From contig NZ_CP118753.2 of assembly GCF_034480035.2 (NCBI RefSeq), positions 1,893,426-1,957,425 of the forward strand: a stretch of 64,000 bases of DNA, given 5' to 3'. Position 1 is the stretch's first letter. Each line of letters starts with the position of its first letter. The notes below the pieces were generated by a model, which saw only the letters and a list, made by a program, of their open reading frames with translations, had not been told where the DNA came from and made no database searches. Shown here in pieces: positions 37,725 to 47,729 of this stretch. This stretch comes from Methanosphaera sp. ISO3-F5. GTDB lineage: Archaea; Methanobacteriota; Methanobacteria; Methanobacteriales; Methanobacteriaceae. The position numbers and the translations under genes were made by a program.

Positions 37725-38082
37725 AAAGTATTTAATTTCAATATTGAAGATACCAATTCACCTCCTTAAAAACTATTTTTAACACAAACAATGAAAAAGA
37801 CCAAAAACAAATACACAATCAATAATAGAGACAATAAACACATAGAATAAGAGAACGTAATCGTTATTGTTAATGATTATTTTTACGGATATAATAATAT
37901 TGTTAGTTTATTAGAACAAAATTATGTTTAAATAATATTGTAAGCAAAATAGAAGTATCATATTATTTGTAAATAAAGTTTAATCTATACAAATTCTAAT
38001 CAATGTAAACTATCAGTACTTTGTGATGGATATGAGTAAATTATTGTAAGAATAATTAATTGAAAACTTTCAGAAGATTATT

Positions 38083-38172
38083 CTATACTATCCCCAATAA
38101 TTTCAGAATAGTTACTATCTTGATAATAATATCTAAGATTAGTAGTAATTTCTGTAAGTCAGTGCAATACAT
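38083..38172 (-). CDS. Small hydrophobic ORF (29 aa) with perfect Shine-Dalgarno
   Basis: GGAGGTGAT (38176-38184, minus strand) is a complete match to the archaeal anti-Shine-Dalgarno and stands 3 nt before an ATG. The 29-codon frame encodes MYCTDLQKLLLILD followed by an Ile/Leu/Val/Lys-rich helix (IIIKIVTILKLLGIV). It could be a membrane peptide, a type I toxin-like peptide, or a leader peptide. The stop is TAG. No homologue is recognised by eye. Confidence 0.45.
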   Translation of the reverse strand: MYCTDLQKLLLILDIIIKIVTILKLLGIV

Positions 38173-38360
38173 ATAATCACCTCCACCAACGTACACCAAA
38201 CAGTACTAATCAAAGGGTTAAATTAGGTTTGGGAGAGGTTAGGCTTATTAAAGTCGATAGAATGATTAAAATGTATTAGAAATAAACATTTACTTACCCA
38301 GTAATGTTTTTGTTTTAAATAATATAAATAAAATTAGGAATAAGATATTTGAAATATTTT

Positions 38361-38413
38361 AATTAAAATTAGCGTTAAATCATATATGTAAAGATAGTAA
38401 AAAAATACTATCT
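38361..38413 (+). repeat. Solo copy of transposase upstream sequence
   Basis: AATTAAAATTAGCGTTAAAT (38361-38380) is identical to the reverse complement of 12075-12094, directly upstream of the decayed DDE transposase. In both places it is followed by A/T-rich DNA and a GATAG sequence. Here an AGATAGTA-AAAAAA-TACTATCT hairpin follows. It is probably a remnant end of the same type of element. Confidence 0.5.
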
Positions 38414-38781
38414 CTTTATATGATTACCCTTTGAAATATGTATCACACTGACTTGAACATATTCTGTATAATATTATGATTAATGTTAGTATTTATAGAT
38501 TATGTTATTTTCATACTCCTCTGTTTAGTTTTATGTTACTTAACCTGTTTTTGTTTTGTCGGATCATGTTTCATGAAATGTATAATTTTATATCCTAGTT
38601 ATTGTAGTTTTTTAATATATTTTGTTCATGTTTACCATTGTGATTACATTTCTTGTTTCGTGGTATTCTATATTATTATTGTTGTCTTATGTTATCAGTT
38701 ATGTTTTCAGTTAAATAATGGTTCCGAATTATTTTTCGTTAAATTCCACTATAACGAAGAAAAAAATGAAAGTTCCTCTAA

Positions 38782-38804
38782 CCTAGAAGTTAATTTTACT
38801 TCTA
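38782..38804. terminator. Hairpin CTAGAAGT/ACTTCTAG
   Basis: A perfect 8-bp stem with a 7-nt loop in the gene-poor region. Possible terminator or element remnant; no adjacent gene clearly uses it. Confidence 0.3.
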
Positions 38805-38871
38805 GATAATGAGGGTATAGGGTTTATAGTAAAAATAGTACTGTTAAAACAGCTTAAAAAAATAATAATTC

Positions 38872-38902
38872 TTTGAAGTTAAGTGGGGTGTTTAACTTCA
38901 AA
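38872..38902 (+). terminator. Hairpin TTTGAAGTTAA/TTAACTTCAAA
   Basis: A perfect 11-bp inverted repeat around a GC-rich loop (GTGGGGTG) is followed by TTTCTTTTTT. The arrangement resembles an intrinsic terminator on the plus strand, although no confident gene lies just upstream. Confidence 0.4.
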
Positions 38903-39129
38903 TTTCTTTTTTATTTTGGGATTTAATTATGTGTTTTTTCTTTTCTTATATAGTCTTTTATTTCTGGGACTTAATGAAGTTTAAATATTTTCTCTATAAT
39001 GTTTATATTATTTGATATAGGAGTGAGTAATCCCAATAAAAGATTAAATTTTATATTATTGTTTATATTGTCATCATCATTAACACCACCTTGATGTTCA
39101 AAAGGGAGAAAAGGGGAGAGTATCCCTTT

Positions 39130-39597
39130 TTATGTCATTACTTTGCTTATGCTGTTTTCTGTTGGTGCTTCTATTTTCACTAGTTTTCCATCCGGGATGT
39201 ATTGGAATTTGTATTGTTGTCTTCCATCATCCCTCTCGGTTTTGAAGTATCCGTCTTTACCGTTTATTGATTTTTTGGTGTAGCCGTAAGCGTTTATTGC
39301 TTGTACTGGTTTGCCGTTGTTGAGGACTCCTACTGTTAGTTCGAGTTTGTCTCCGTTGCTGTTTATGTATTCACGTGTTACTTTGTTGTCTACTCTTGTT
39401 CCGTCGATGTCTTCTACGTCTAGGCCGTCTTCGTCCATGTGTGTTGTGTCTACGTCGCTTTCGTGTGGGTTGAATCCGTCTAGTACTTTTAGGTTTATTC
39501 CATTTATATTTGTATCTTGTGCTGCGTTGACTGCTGTTATGAGTGAGCCTGCAGCTATTAGTATTAATCCGATCATTAATATGTTTTTCAGGTTCAT
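39130..39597 (-). CDS. Small secreted protein
   Basis: This protein of about 155 residues has a clear signal peptide (MNLKNILMIGLILIAAGSLI, cleavage near AVNAAQ). The mature domain is acidic with INLKVLDGFNPHESDVDTTH, GDKLELTVGVLNNGKPVQA and SINGKDGYFKTERDDGRQQY, likely a small beta-rich fold. ATG 39597 is chosen because GGTGAT lies 4 nt upstream; a longer reading would add a non-signal extension. The family is probably restricted to Methanobacteriales; function unknown. Confidence 0.75.
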   Translation of the reverse strand: MNLKNILMIGLILIAAGSLITAVNAAQDTNINGINLKVLDGFNPHESDVDTTHMDEDGLDVEDIDGTRVDNKVTREYINSNGDKLELTVGVLNNGKPVQAINAYGYTKKSINGKDGYFKTERDDGRQQYKFQYIPDGKLVKIEAPTENSISKVMT

Positions 39598-39971
39598 TAT
39601 CATCACCACTGATAATATTGTGTTTGATGGGTGTTTTTCTTTCCCATCTCTACTTATTAGTTTGTATTGGTTTTTATATAAATGTTTTCGACTGTAAGTG
39701 CTTACTTGCATCGTTAAAAAGAGATATAAAGGTTAGAAACAGGTTTGTTTATAATAAAAAATGTTTTTTTATGTTCTAAAAATGATATTGGATATTTTTT
39801 CATTTTTTTGTCAATTTATTGTAAGTTATACTTTTTGTTGATATGTTCATTCAGGTCCTGTTTTTATTATTGATTTTTAGATTATTTTTATCTAAGATTA
39901 ATTATTTGCTTCTATTGTTTAATATTCTTCGGGTATGGTTTAAATAAATTCATTTCTGCTTTTCTAAATAA

Positions 39972-39980
39972 TTTTATATA
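39972..39980 (+). promoter_or_regulatory. Possible TATA box of the adhesin-like gene
   Basis: TTTTATATA lies about 105 nt upstream of the ATG at 40085, implying a leader of roughly 80 nt. Assigned only from composition and position. Confidence 0.3.
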
Positions 39981-40084
39981 TTTAATAAGATAGATATAGG
40001 CTTAACTAATAATAAAACATTTTTATTCATTTTTAGGTTTTACTGTTAGTTTATATAAAAAAACAATTAAATAGTGTGATTAAA

Positions 40085-42349
40085 ATGCAGAAAAAATCTA
40101 TTAAAACTATTTTCTTGTTTTTAATGTTAATTATGGTGATGGTAGGGATAACAACAGTATCCGCAACAAATAACAATCATTCAACAAAAATATCAACTCA
40201 TGAAACAATAACACACGATACTGTACATATTACAGACCAATCCACTAATAATATTAAACAAGAAACAAAAACAATAAAAAATGATGAAGAAAACAAGATA
40301 AGCACTACAAATAAAACAATAAAAAAATACAAAAAACCAACAAAAAGTGCTAACGAAACAGACATTCCTGTGGGACCAGCAAAAAAAGATGCAAACTTAG
40401 GTATCTATTCTGAACCTAGTGTGGTAAGAATAGATGAAACAAGCAGCTTCACATTTAGGTTATCAGATGAAAACAATGAACCACTAACTCAACAAGAAGT
40501 AATATTCAAATTCAACAACGAAATTGGAACAACAACAGAGGAAACTTACCAAGCAGGATTATACACAAGCTCATATGTATTCAATGCACTGGGAACAAAC
40601 AATATATCAGTAACATTCACAGGAAATGATGAATACACTCCTTTAACATATAATTTCTCTGTAAATGTGAGAAAAACTAGTTTCCCAGGTTATGTGAGTA
40701 TCAGTAATGGTAAAATAGAATTAGGGGAATCAGTAAATTTAAGTGGTCAAGTATATGTGGATGATTCAACTTATGAGGATAAAACAGTAACATTTAACTT
40801 TAATAATAATAATTACACTACAAAAATAACCGATAACTGTTTCTCATATGAATTAACTCCTGAAGAACCAGGAGAATACTTGATTACTACTACAATTGAT
40901 GAAACAGAAAAATATGATAATTACAGAGCAGAAATTTCTTTTAAAGTAGTTAAAGGAAAAATAGTTGAAATATACCTTAAAGCAGATGAATATGTTAATA
41001 TCACAGAACAGGCTTATCTGAGTGGATTCTTATATGATAGGGAACATAATAGGATTCCTAACCAAAAACTTGTAATCCGTTATGATGAGGAAGAACATGT
41101 TATCAATTCTGATGATAATGGGGATTTCCTATTTAACCTAACAAGTGATGATGTAAAGTCTGCATGGATAAGTGTGGTTTATGAAGGAACTGAAGAATAT
41201 GCTCCTGTAGATGCTTCAGTATGGGTTAACTTTGTTGAACAAACAGATACTTCTATAATAACAATTGATAATATCACTAGTGTATATGGAGATAAAATTA
41301 CGTATGGTAATTTTATACGAATTGAAGGAACTTTAAAAGATTCTGAAGGAAATCCTATTCAATATGTATCCTTAAATAATGGTCAGGGTTTTACTGATGA
41401 AGAGGGACATTATTCCTTTTCAATGCCTGTAAATGATGTTGGATTAGTTAATGTAACAGTATTCTTCAATGGTAATGATAAGTTCAAAAAATCAAATGCT
41501 ACACAAACAATTATGGTTATTTGTCCTACTAGGGTGATTGTTGATCCTATAAGTGATGTTGAAGTAGGTGAAACTGTTCATATTACTGGAAAATTATGTG
41601 ATGTGCAGGATACTCCAGTTAAAAATGCTGGTGTAAATATACATGTTAATGGGGAGAATTTTTCGGCAGTAACTAATGATGAAGGAGTCTTCTCACTTGA
41701 GTACATTACCGTATTTGCTGGCTATAATGCTGTGTATGTTGTATATGATGGTGATGATATTTATACTGGTACAATAAGTGATCAAACTGGCTTTAATGTA
41801 AGTGATTCAAGGAAAGAAGTATCTTTAGGTATAAATTATATTGGTACTCAAACAATGGGTGATTCAATAAATGTTACAGGTTCATTATATTCTATAAATT
41901 ATGATGAAGAAGGAGAATATTATTATAATTTGGGGTTAGATAATGTTCCAGTAATCATAAAATTTGATGGTTCAAATTATACTGTTACTACAGATGAATA
42001 TGGGAATTTTGTACAAGAATTACATCTTGAAAAAGTAGGTATTTCCAAAGTTAACATAATTTATGAAGGAAATGAAACTTATCAAGCAACAACAACATAC
42101 TCCGTATTTGAAGTTATAAAAGAAAAAGTAACCAACCTGCATATAAAATATGATAACTATGTGAATGTGGGTGATTCAGCTATTATCACAGGTTACTTAT
42201 ATGATAAGGACAATAATAAAATACCTAATCAGAAATTACTAATCACCTATTCTGATGCTACTTATGAAGTAACTTCTGATGATAATGGTGATTTCATATT
42301 TGAATTTAATGATACAAGTGAAGTAAAATCATGTGGTGTATTGGTATAA
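40085..42349 (+). CDS. Adhesin-like surface protein, N-terminal part (frameshifted)
   Basis: The ATG at 40085 (GTGAT ribosome site just upstream) starts a signal peptide MQKKSIKTIFLFLMLIMVMV with cleavage near TVSATNN. A Thr/Asn/Lys-rich spacer follows, then tandem Ig-like beta domains of ~95 residues that recur as NITGxL-type units (VGDSAIITGYLYDKDNNKIP; FNGNDKFKKSNATQT). This is the architecture of methanogen adhesin-like proteins, thought to bind host or partner cells. The frame ends early at 42349, where the expected sequence of an Ig unit (YEGTEEYAP) continues in another frame, so one indel near 42330 separates it from the next entry. Confidence 0.85.
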   Translation: MQKKSIKTIFLFLMLIMVMVGITTVSATNNNHSTKISTHETITHDTVHITDQSTNNIKQETKTIKNDEENKISTTNKTIKKYKKPTKSANETDIPVGPAKKDANLGIYSEPSVVRIDETSSFTFRLSDENNEPLTQQEVIFKFNNEIGTTTEETYQAGLYTSSYVFNALGTNNISVTFTGNDEYTPLTYNFSVNVRKTSFPGYVSISNGKIELGESVNLSGQVYVDDSTYEDKTVTFNFNNNNYTTKITDNCFSYELTPEEPGEYLITTTIDETEKYDNYRAEISFKVVKGKIVEIYLKADEYVNITEQAYLSGFLYDREHNRIPNQKLVIRYDEEEHVINSDDNGDFLFNLTSDDVKSAWISVVYEGTEEYAPVDASVWVNFVEQTDTSIITIDNITSVYGDKITYGNFIRIEGTLKDSEGNPIQYVSLNNGQGFTDEEGHYSFSMPVNDVGLVNVTVFFNGNDKFKKSNATQTIMVICPTRVIVDPISDVEVGETVHITGKLCDVQDTPVKNAGVNIHVNGENFSAVTNDEGVFSLEYITVFAGYNAVYVVYDGDDIYTGTISDQTGFNVSDSRKEVSLGINYIGTQTMGDSINVTGSLYSINYDEEGEYYYNLGLDNVPVIIKFDGSNYTVTTDEYGNFVQELHLEKVGISKVNIIYEGNETYQATTTYSVFEVIKEKVTNLHIKYDNYVNVGDSAIITGYLYDKDNNKIPNQKLLITYSDATYEVTSDDNGDFIFEFNDTSEVKSCGVLV
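41264..41511 (+). repeat. Internal 248-bp repeat, copy 1
   Basis: It encodes DNITS-VYGDKITYGNFIRIEG to FKKSNATQTI. It is nearly identical in DNA to 42433-42680, 1169 bp downstream, far more alike than the other Ig-like units. The two copies bracket the frameshift. Confidence 0.85.
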
Positions 42350-45300
42350 ATTATGAGGGTACTGAAGAATATGCACCTACAAGTAATAATGCTTGGTTTG
42401 AAATAGTTGAACAAGCAGATTGTGTCTTAAATATTGACAATATCACTAGTGATTATGGAGACAAAATTACGTATGGTAATTTTATACGTATTGAAGGAAC
42501 ATTAAAAGATTCTGAAGGAAATCCTATTCCATATGTATCCTTAAATAATGGTCAGGGTTTTACTGATGAAGAGGGACATTATTCCTTTGGAATGCCTGTA
42601 AATGATGTTGGATTAGTTAATGTAACTGTGTTCTTTGATGGTAATGATAAGTTCAAGAAAACAAATGCTACACAAACAATCACAGTAGAAAAAGTTAATT
42701 ATAGCATCCATGTCAATGAGATTGGAGGCATATATCCAGGCGAGAATATCCAAATAATGGGTTATTTCCTAGATGATGTTGATCTAACTCTAAAAATAAA
42801 CAACAAAACAATCGACACTATACGTACTGATGAAAACGGTATTTTCAATTATAATTATACTGCTATGGTTAGTGGTGAAAATAATATTTCCCTAGAATTT
42901 GCAGGAAATGATTACTATCATCCAACATATTCAGAAACAACATTTTATGTATATAAAAAAGATACTATCTTAAATATTAATCAATTATCTAATGTTAAAG
43001 TAGGCGACTCTGTTTACATAACTGGAAATCTCACAGATAATGATGAAAATCCAATTTCAAATGAGGATATTGTTATAAAAATGTATGATAATACTTTTTA
43101 TACAAAAACCAATGAAAATGGTGAATTTTCACAGGAATACACAATAAAATATAGCTATAATTATATTAGAATTGATTATGAAGGTAATGATGATTATACG
43201 GCAACATATGATGATTATTCATTTTATGCATTAGATGATCGGGCTGAAGTTACTGTTAGAATATATATTGAAAATAATCAGAAATTAGGAAATACTCGTG
43301 AGATAAGTGGTTATATTTCAGAGGGTCATATAAATGAAACAGTTACTGTAAAGTATAATAATCAAAATTTCACGGCTATTGTTGATGAGAATAATTATTT
43401 CCATATTAATATAACTTTCAATAAACTAGGTCAAAATAATTTATATGTAGAGTATGAAGGAAATGAATTTTATCAAGCAGCACATGATATTACCTCATTC
43501 ACAGTTATTAAAGGAGATCAAATTAATTTAGATGTTGATATTGATAAGTATTATGTTGATGTCGGAGATAAGGTACTTATATCAGGATACTTGTATGATA
43601 ACAATTATACACGAATCCCAAATCAGAAAATAATAATTACAGTGAATAAGAATTATGATGTATTCATTAATGATGAAGTATTTACTGATGAAAATGGAAC
43701 ATTCTCTTATGAATTAACAGGGAACGAATTAGGATATTATGAAGCATACCTTAAGTTTGAAGAAACTGATGAATATGGTCCAACAGTAACAAAAGATGTT
43801 TCATATGAGATTGTTGAGAGAAAAGAATCTATACTAAAAATAGACAGTATGACTCCTAAAGACAACATAACATATTATTCTGAAATAATTATAAAAGGAA
43901 CAGTGACAGGTGAAGATGGAAACCCAATAGATTATGGACGTGTGGCGGATAATAAAAATTCTGGTTATTTTGAAAATGGTAAATTTGAATTAATAACAAA
44001 TGCAGATATTGGTAATGCAACATTAACGGTACGTTTTGATGGAAATAGGCAGTATAAAGGATCAAATGATACAATAACATATGAATCATTTAAAGCAATA
44101 CCTATTATTTCAGTGAATGCTAATCAGAGTACTGTTAAAGCTGGTGATAATTTAACAATTTCATTTGATGTGCCTGGTGATGAAGTAAGTTTAACCATTA
44201 ATAATAAGACTCCTGTTGTCCTAAATATAAGTGAAAATGGTTATGATTATATTTATCAAACAAGTATGGAAGACTTAGGAGAATTAAACATACTTCTTGA
44301 ATTTAACGGAAATGAATACTACTTAAGTGGTAATGCAACCAATACTACAATAGTATCAAACACTTTCATAACATTAGAAGAAATAGAAGATATCTATTAC
44401 GGTGAAACATTAAATATATCAGGAAATCTAAGCAGTCTTGAAGGAATTATTCCGAATGCTAATTTATCCATAGAAATATCTGGAGAAACATTCACAACAG
44501 TAACTGACTCAGAAGGTAAATTCTCCCTATCATACCAACCAGAAACATCCGGTTATGAAACTATAATATTATATTATGGTGGTGATGAGAAAAATTATCC
44601 TGCAGAACTTATTAAAACAGTATATGTGAATTATGAAGGATATTTGGGCACTTGGATAGAATTGAATAATACAAAACAAACCTATGATGTAGGTGATGTA
44701 TTAAATGTTAATGGTATAGTATATGTTCAAGAATGGGATGCTGAGGATAATATTTTGCGAGTAATAAATTCAAGCGTAATCCTAAAATTTGATGGTAACA
44801 ATTATACTGTTCCAGTAGATGAAAACGGAACATTCCAATATAATATTACATTAAACAAAACAGGAAACTATACTGTAAAAGTATTATATACTGGTGATGA
44901 TATGGTATATCCATCTTTAAGTCATTATACAATTAATGTAACAAAACGTGCAAGTCAACTTACAGTAAATCCTATAACCAATGTAAATGTAACAGATAAT
45001 GTTATAATAACTGGAACATTAACAACAAATAACACACTATTAAATGATAAAACTGTAACAATAGAAATAAATGGAAAGAATATTACAACAAAAACAAATG
45101 ATAAAGGAGAATATTCAATTTCATATACCGTAGTAGAAGTTGGAGTAAACAATGTAATAGTAACATTTGCTGAAGATGATCAAAACATTGGAAGCAATAC
45201 TAACACAACATTCACTGTAAACAAACTAACATCACAACTAACAGTAAACAATATACAAGACAACGAAATTGGTGATGAAATAAACATAACCGGTACTTTA

Positions 45301-47640
45301 AAAGATGCTAAAGGCAACAATATTAAACAAGCACCAATAATTATCTCAATAAACAATAACAACTACACAGCAAATACAGATAATAATGGTGTATACAGTA
45401 TCACATACAAAGCAAACACTATTGGAACAAATAATGTTAACCTAATATATGATGGAAACAACCAAGTAACAGGAACTACCCTAAAAACAACATTCAACAC
45501 AAGAAACATTACACAAAACACAACAACAGATTCAAACAAAACAGAAAGCAATCAAACAAATACTAATGGCACAAGCAATATAAACAATACAAACACTACA
45601 GGAAACAGTACAAATCCTCCACAAGGAAACAACACTGGTAACAGTACTGGAAATGGCACTGGAAACATCCCAGGAGGCAATACAGGAAACGGTACAAATC
45701 CTCCACAAGGTAATAGTACAGGTAATAGTACTGGAAACATCCCAGGAGGTAATACTGGTAACAACACAGGTAACAGCACAGGAAATAACACAGGTAACAA
45801 CACAGGTAACAACACAGGTAACAATACAGGTAACAGCACAGGAAATAACACAGGTAACAACACAGGTAACAACACAGGTAACAGCACAGGTAACAATACA
45901 GGAAATAACACAGGAAACAACACAAAACCTACACATGACAACATAACAAAACAAGACACAACAATAACAATCGAAGACATCACACCAACCAACTATGGAG
46001 AAAAAGTAACAATCACAGGAAAACTAACAGACAAAGAAAACAAACCACTAACAAACAACGAAATAAACATAACAATAAACAACAACACAAAAACAATAAA
46101 AACAGACAACAACGGAACATACAAATACACAATAACAGCAAACAAAGTCGGAACAAACAACATAACCATAACATACACTGGAAACAAAAACCACAACCCA
46201 ACAAACACAAACAAAACATTCACAGTAAACAAACAAGACATAAAAATAACAATAAACAAAATAAGCAAAACAAGATACACAGAAAACCTAACAATCACAG
46301 GAAAACTAACAGACAAAAACGGTAAAATAATCGCAGGAGCAAAACTCAAACTACAAATCAACAAAAACACAGCAACAATAAAAACAGACAAAAACGGAAC
46401 ATTCAAATACACAACCAAGGCAAGAGTAGTGGGAACAAACAACGTAACAATAACATACATTGGAAGCTACAGGTACAACAAAAACAATGCAAAAACAACA
46501 TTCAATGCAATAAAACAAAAAACCAACATCACAATAAACAAAATAAAAGCAGTATACAAAGACAACATAACAGTAACAGGAAAACTAACCGATAAAAACG
46601 GTAAAGCTTTAGCAAATTCAAAAGTAAAAATTACCATCAACAAAAATTCAGTAACAGTAAAAACAGACAAAAACGGAACATACAAATACAATACAAGAGC
46701 ATGGAACATAGGAACAAACAACCTAACAGTAAGATACGCAGGAAACACAAAATACACTTACAACATAACAAAAACAACATTCAAAACAACAAAAATACCA
46801 TTAAAAATATCCATCAACACGATTAAAACAACAAGATACACAGAAAACATCACAATCAAAGGAATATTCAAAGACAAAAACGGAAAACTCCTAGGAAACA
46901 GTAAAATAAAAATCACATTAAACGGTAAAAGCGTAACAGTAAAAACAGACAAGAAAGGAGTATACACTTACACTACAAAAGCAAGAAAAGTAGGAGTAAA
47001 CAACCTCACAGTAAGTCACCCAGGAAACAAAGTATACAACAAAATCACCAAGAAAACAACATTCAAAGTCATAAAACAAAACCTTAAAATAACAGTAAAC
47101 GCCACTAAAAAAATAGGATACGGATCCAAAGTATACGTAAAAGGTCAACTAACTGATAAAAACGGTAAAATCATAAGAAACACAGTAATCACTATAAACA
47201 TCAGCGGCAAAATCATCAGATCCAAGACAAACAGTAAAGGAATATACAATCATAGCCTCACAATCAATAAACTAGGAACCAACAATATCACAGTAAGCTA
47301 CCCAGGAAACAAAAACTACAATAAAATAACCAAGAAAACCACATTCACTGTAACCAAACAAAGCGTGAAAATCAAAATCACAGGGACAAAACAAGTAAAC
47401 AATACTCGGAAAGTAACAATCATTGGAAAACTAACAACCAAGGATGGAAAAGTACTAAGAAACAGTCAAGTAACACTAACAATAAATGGTAAAAACAAAA
47501 CAGCAAAAACAGATACAAAAGGAGTCTTCACACTCACAACAACAGCTAAAAAAGGAACAAATACATTAATACCAACTTATAAAGCAAATAAATACTATAA
47601 TCAGTACACTGGAACCGAACAAACTTTTAAAATAGCCTAG
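42331..47640 (+). CDS. Adhesin-like surface protein, C-terminal part (continuation after frameshift)
   Basis: This frame of 1769 codons continues the Ig-like array directly (INYEGTEEYAPTSN) and is best read as the rest of the gene starting at 40085; the intact product would be about 2,520 residues. After about a dozen Ig-like units a low-complexity linker of GNNT/GNST repeats (45577-45930) leads to seven more, shorter units of the TITGKLTDKNGKxxANSKVK type. There is no C-terminal membrane helix or pseudomurein-binding repeat, so the attachment mode is unclear. The ATG at 42331 has no ribosome site, so independent translation is doubtful. Confidence 0.85.
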   Translation: MWCIGINYEGTEEYAPTSNNAWFEIVEQADCVLNIDNITSDYGDKITYGNFIRIEGTLKDSEGNPIPYVSLNNGQGFTDEEGHYSFGMPVNDVGLVNVTVFFDGNDKFKKTNATQTITVEKVNYSIHVNEIGGIYPGENIQIMGYFLDDVDLTLKINNKTIDTIRTDENGIFNYNYTAMVSGENNISLEFAGNDYYHPTYSETTFYVYKKDTILNINQLSNVKVGDSVYITGNLTDNDENPISNEDIVIKMYDNTFYTKTNENGEFSQEYTIKYSYNYIRIDYEGNDDYTATYDDYSFYALDDRAEVTVRIYIENNQKLGNTREISGYISEGHINETVTVKYNNQNFTAIVDENNYFHINITFNKLGQNNLYVEYEGNEFYQAAHDITSFTVIKGDQINLDVDIDKYYVDVGDKVLISGYLYDNNYTRIPNQKIIITVNKNYDVFINDEVFTDENGTFSYELTGNELGYYEAYLKFEETDEYGPTVTKDVSYEIVERKESILKIDSMTPKDNITYYSEIIIKGTVTGEDGNPIDYGRVADNKNSGYFENGKFELITNADIGNATLTVRFDGNRQYKGSNDTITYESFKAIPIISVNANQSTVKAGDNLTISFDVPGDEVSLTINNKTPVVLNISENGYDYIYQTSMEDLGELNILLEFNGNEYYLSGNATNTTIVSNTFITLEEIEDIYYGETLNISGNLSSLEGIIPNANLSIEISGETFTTVTDSEGKFSLSYQPETSGYETIILYYGGDEKNYPAELIKTVYVNYEGYLGTWIELNNTKQTYDVGDVLNVNGIVYVQEWDAEDNILRVINSSVILKFDGNNYTVPVDENGTFQYNITLNKTGNYTVKVLYTGDDMVYPSLSHYTINVTKRASQLTVNPITNVNVTDNVIITGTLTTNNTLLNDKTVTIEINGKNITTKTNDKGEYSISYTVVEVGVNNVIVTFAEDDQNIGSNTNTTFTVNKLTSQLTVNNIQDNEIGDEINITGTLKDAKGNNIKQAPIIISINNNNYTANTDNNGVYSITYKANTIGTNNVNLIYDGNNQVTGTTLKTTFNTRNITQNTTTDSNKTESNQTNTNGTSNINNTNTTGNSTNPPQGNNTGNSTGNGTGNIPGGNTGNGTNPPQGNSTGNSTGNIPGGNTGNNTGNSTGNNTGNNTGNNTGNNTGNSTGNNTGNNTGNNTGNSTGNNTGNNTGNNTKPTHDNITKQDTTITIEDITPTNYGEKVTITGKLTDKENKPLTNNEINITINNNTKTIKTDNNGTYKYTITANKVGTNNITITYTGNKNHNPTNTNKTFTVNKQDIKITINKISKTRYTENLTITGKLTDKNGKIIAGAKLKLQINKNTATIKTDKNGTFKYTTKARVVGTNNVTITYIGSYRYNKNNAKTTFNAIKQKTNITINKIKAVYKDNITVTGKLTDKNGKALANSKVKITINKNSVTVKTDKNGTYKYNTRAWNIGTNNLTVRYAGNTKYTYNITKTTFKTTKIPLKISINTIKTTRYTENITIKGIFKDKNGKLLGNSKIKITLNGKSVTVKTDKKGVYTYTTKARKVGVNNLTVSHPGNKVYNKITKKTTFKVIKQNLKITVNATKKIGYGSKVYVKGQLTDKNGKIIRNTVITINISGKIIRSKTNSKGIYNHSLTINKLGTNNITVSYPGNKNYNKITKKTTFTVTKQSVKIKITGTKQVNNTRKVTIIGKLTTKDGKVLRNSQVTLTINGKNKTAKTDTKGVFTLTTTAKKGTNTLIPTYKANKYYNQYTGTEQTFKIA
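42433..42680 (+). repeat. Internal 248-bp repeat, copy 2
   Basis: Second copy of the near-identical segment at 41264-41511; it begins about 100 bp after the frameshift. Confidence 0.85.
45577..45930 (+). repeat. Low-complexity Gly/Asn/Thr array inside the adhesin gene
   Basis: A 12-nt unit close to GGTAACAACACA (Gly-Asn-Asn-Thr, with Gly-Asn-Ser-Thr variants) is repeated about 15 times from 45752. It is preceded by irregular PPQGN and IPGGN units. Every unit contains an N-x-S/T sequon. The array separates the two types of Ig-like domain and is a likely site of copy-number change. Confidence 0.85.
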
Positions 47641-47729
47641 ATAAATGTGAATAAGAATACCTATTTTCTTATTCACCCTATTTTTTTTGAAATAATATTT
47701 TTTTATACAAACTCTCAGCTTCCTGATAT

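Larger units (their letters stand above)
37725..39129. other. Gene-poor accessory region of 1.4 kb
   Basis: It contains one small minus-strand ORF behind a perfect ribosome site (38083-38172), a sequence shared with the transposase upstream region (38361-38380), an AGATAGTA/TACTATCT inverted repeat near 38391-38413, and two hairpins (38782-38804 and 38872-38902). The remainder shows no supported gene. Confidence 0.5.

Noticed and set aside
37728-37762. AAGGAGGTGAA on the minus strand followed by a TTG frame
   Set aside because: The frame stops after 11 codons within the antisense of the AarF gene end, so no gene is supported.
38483-38809. Open frame of 108 codons, Cys/Phe/Ile-rich
   Set aside because: No ribosome site, composition follows the T-rich DNA, and no recognisable pattern; judged spurious.
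45577-45930. Regular 12-nt repeat resembling a CRISPR-like array
   Set aside because: The period is 12 nt with no unique spacers and it encodes GNNT units in frame with the adhesin.
45532-45992. Long minus-strand frames of 109-146 codons opposite the adhesin linker
   Set aside because: Antisense reading of the coding repeat; low-complexity Cys/Val/Leu translation.
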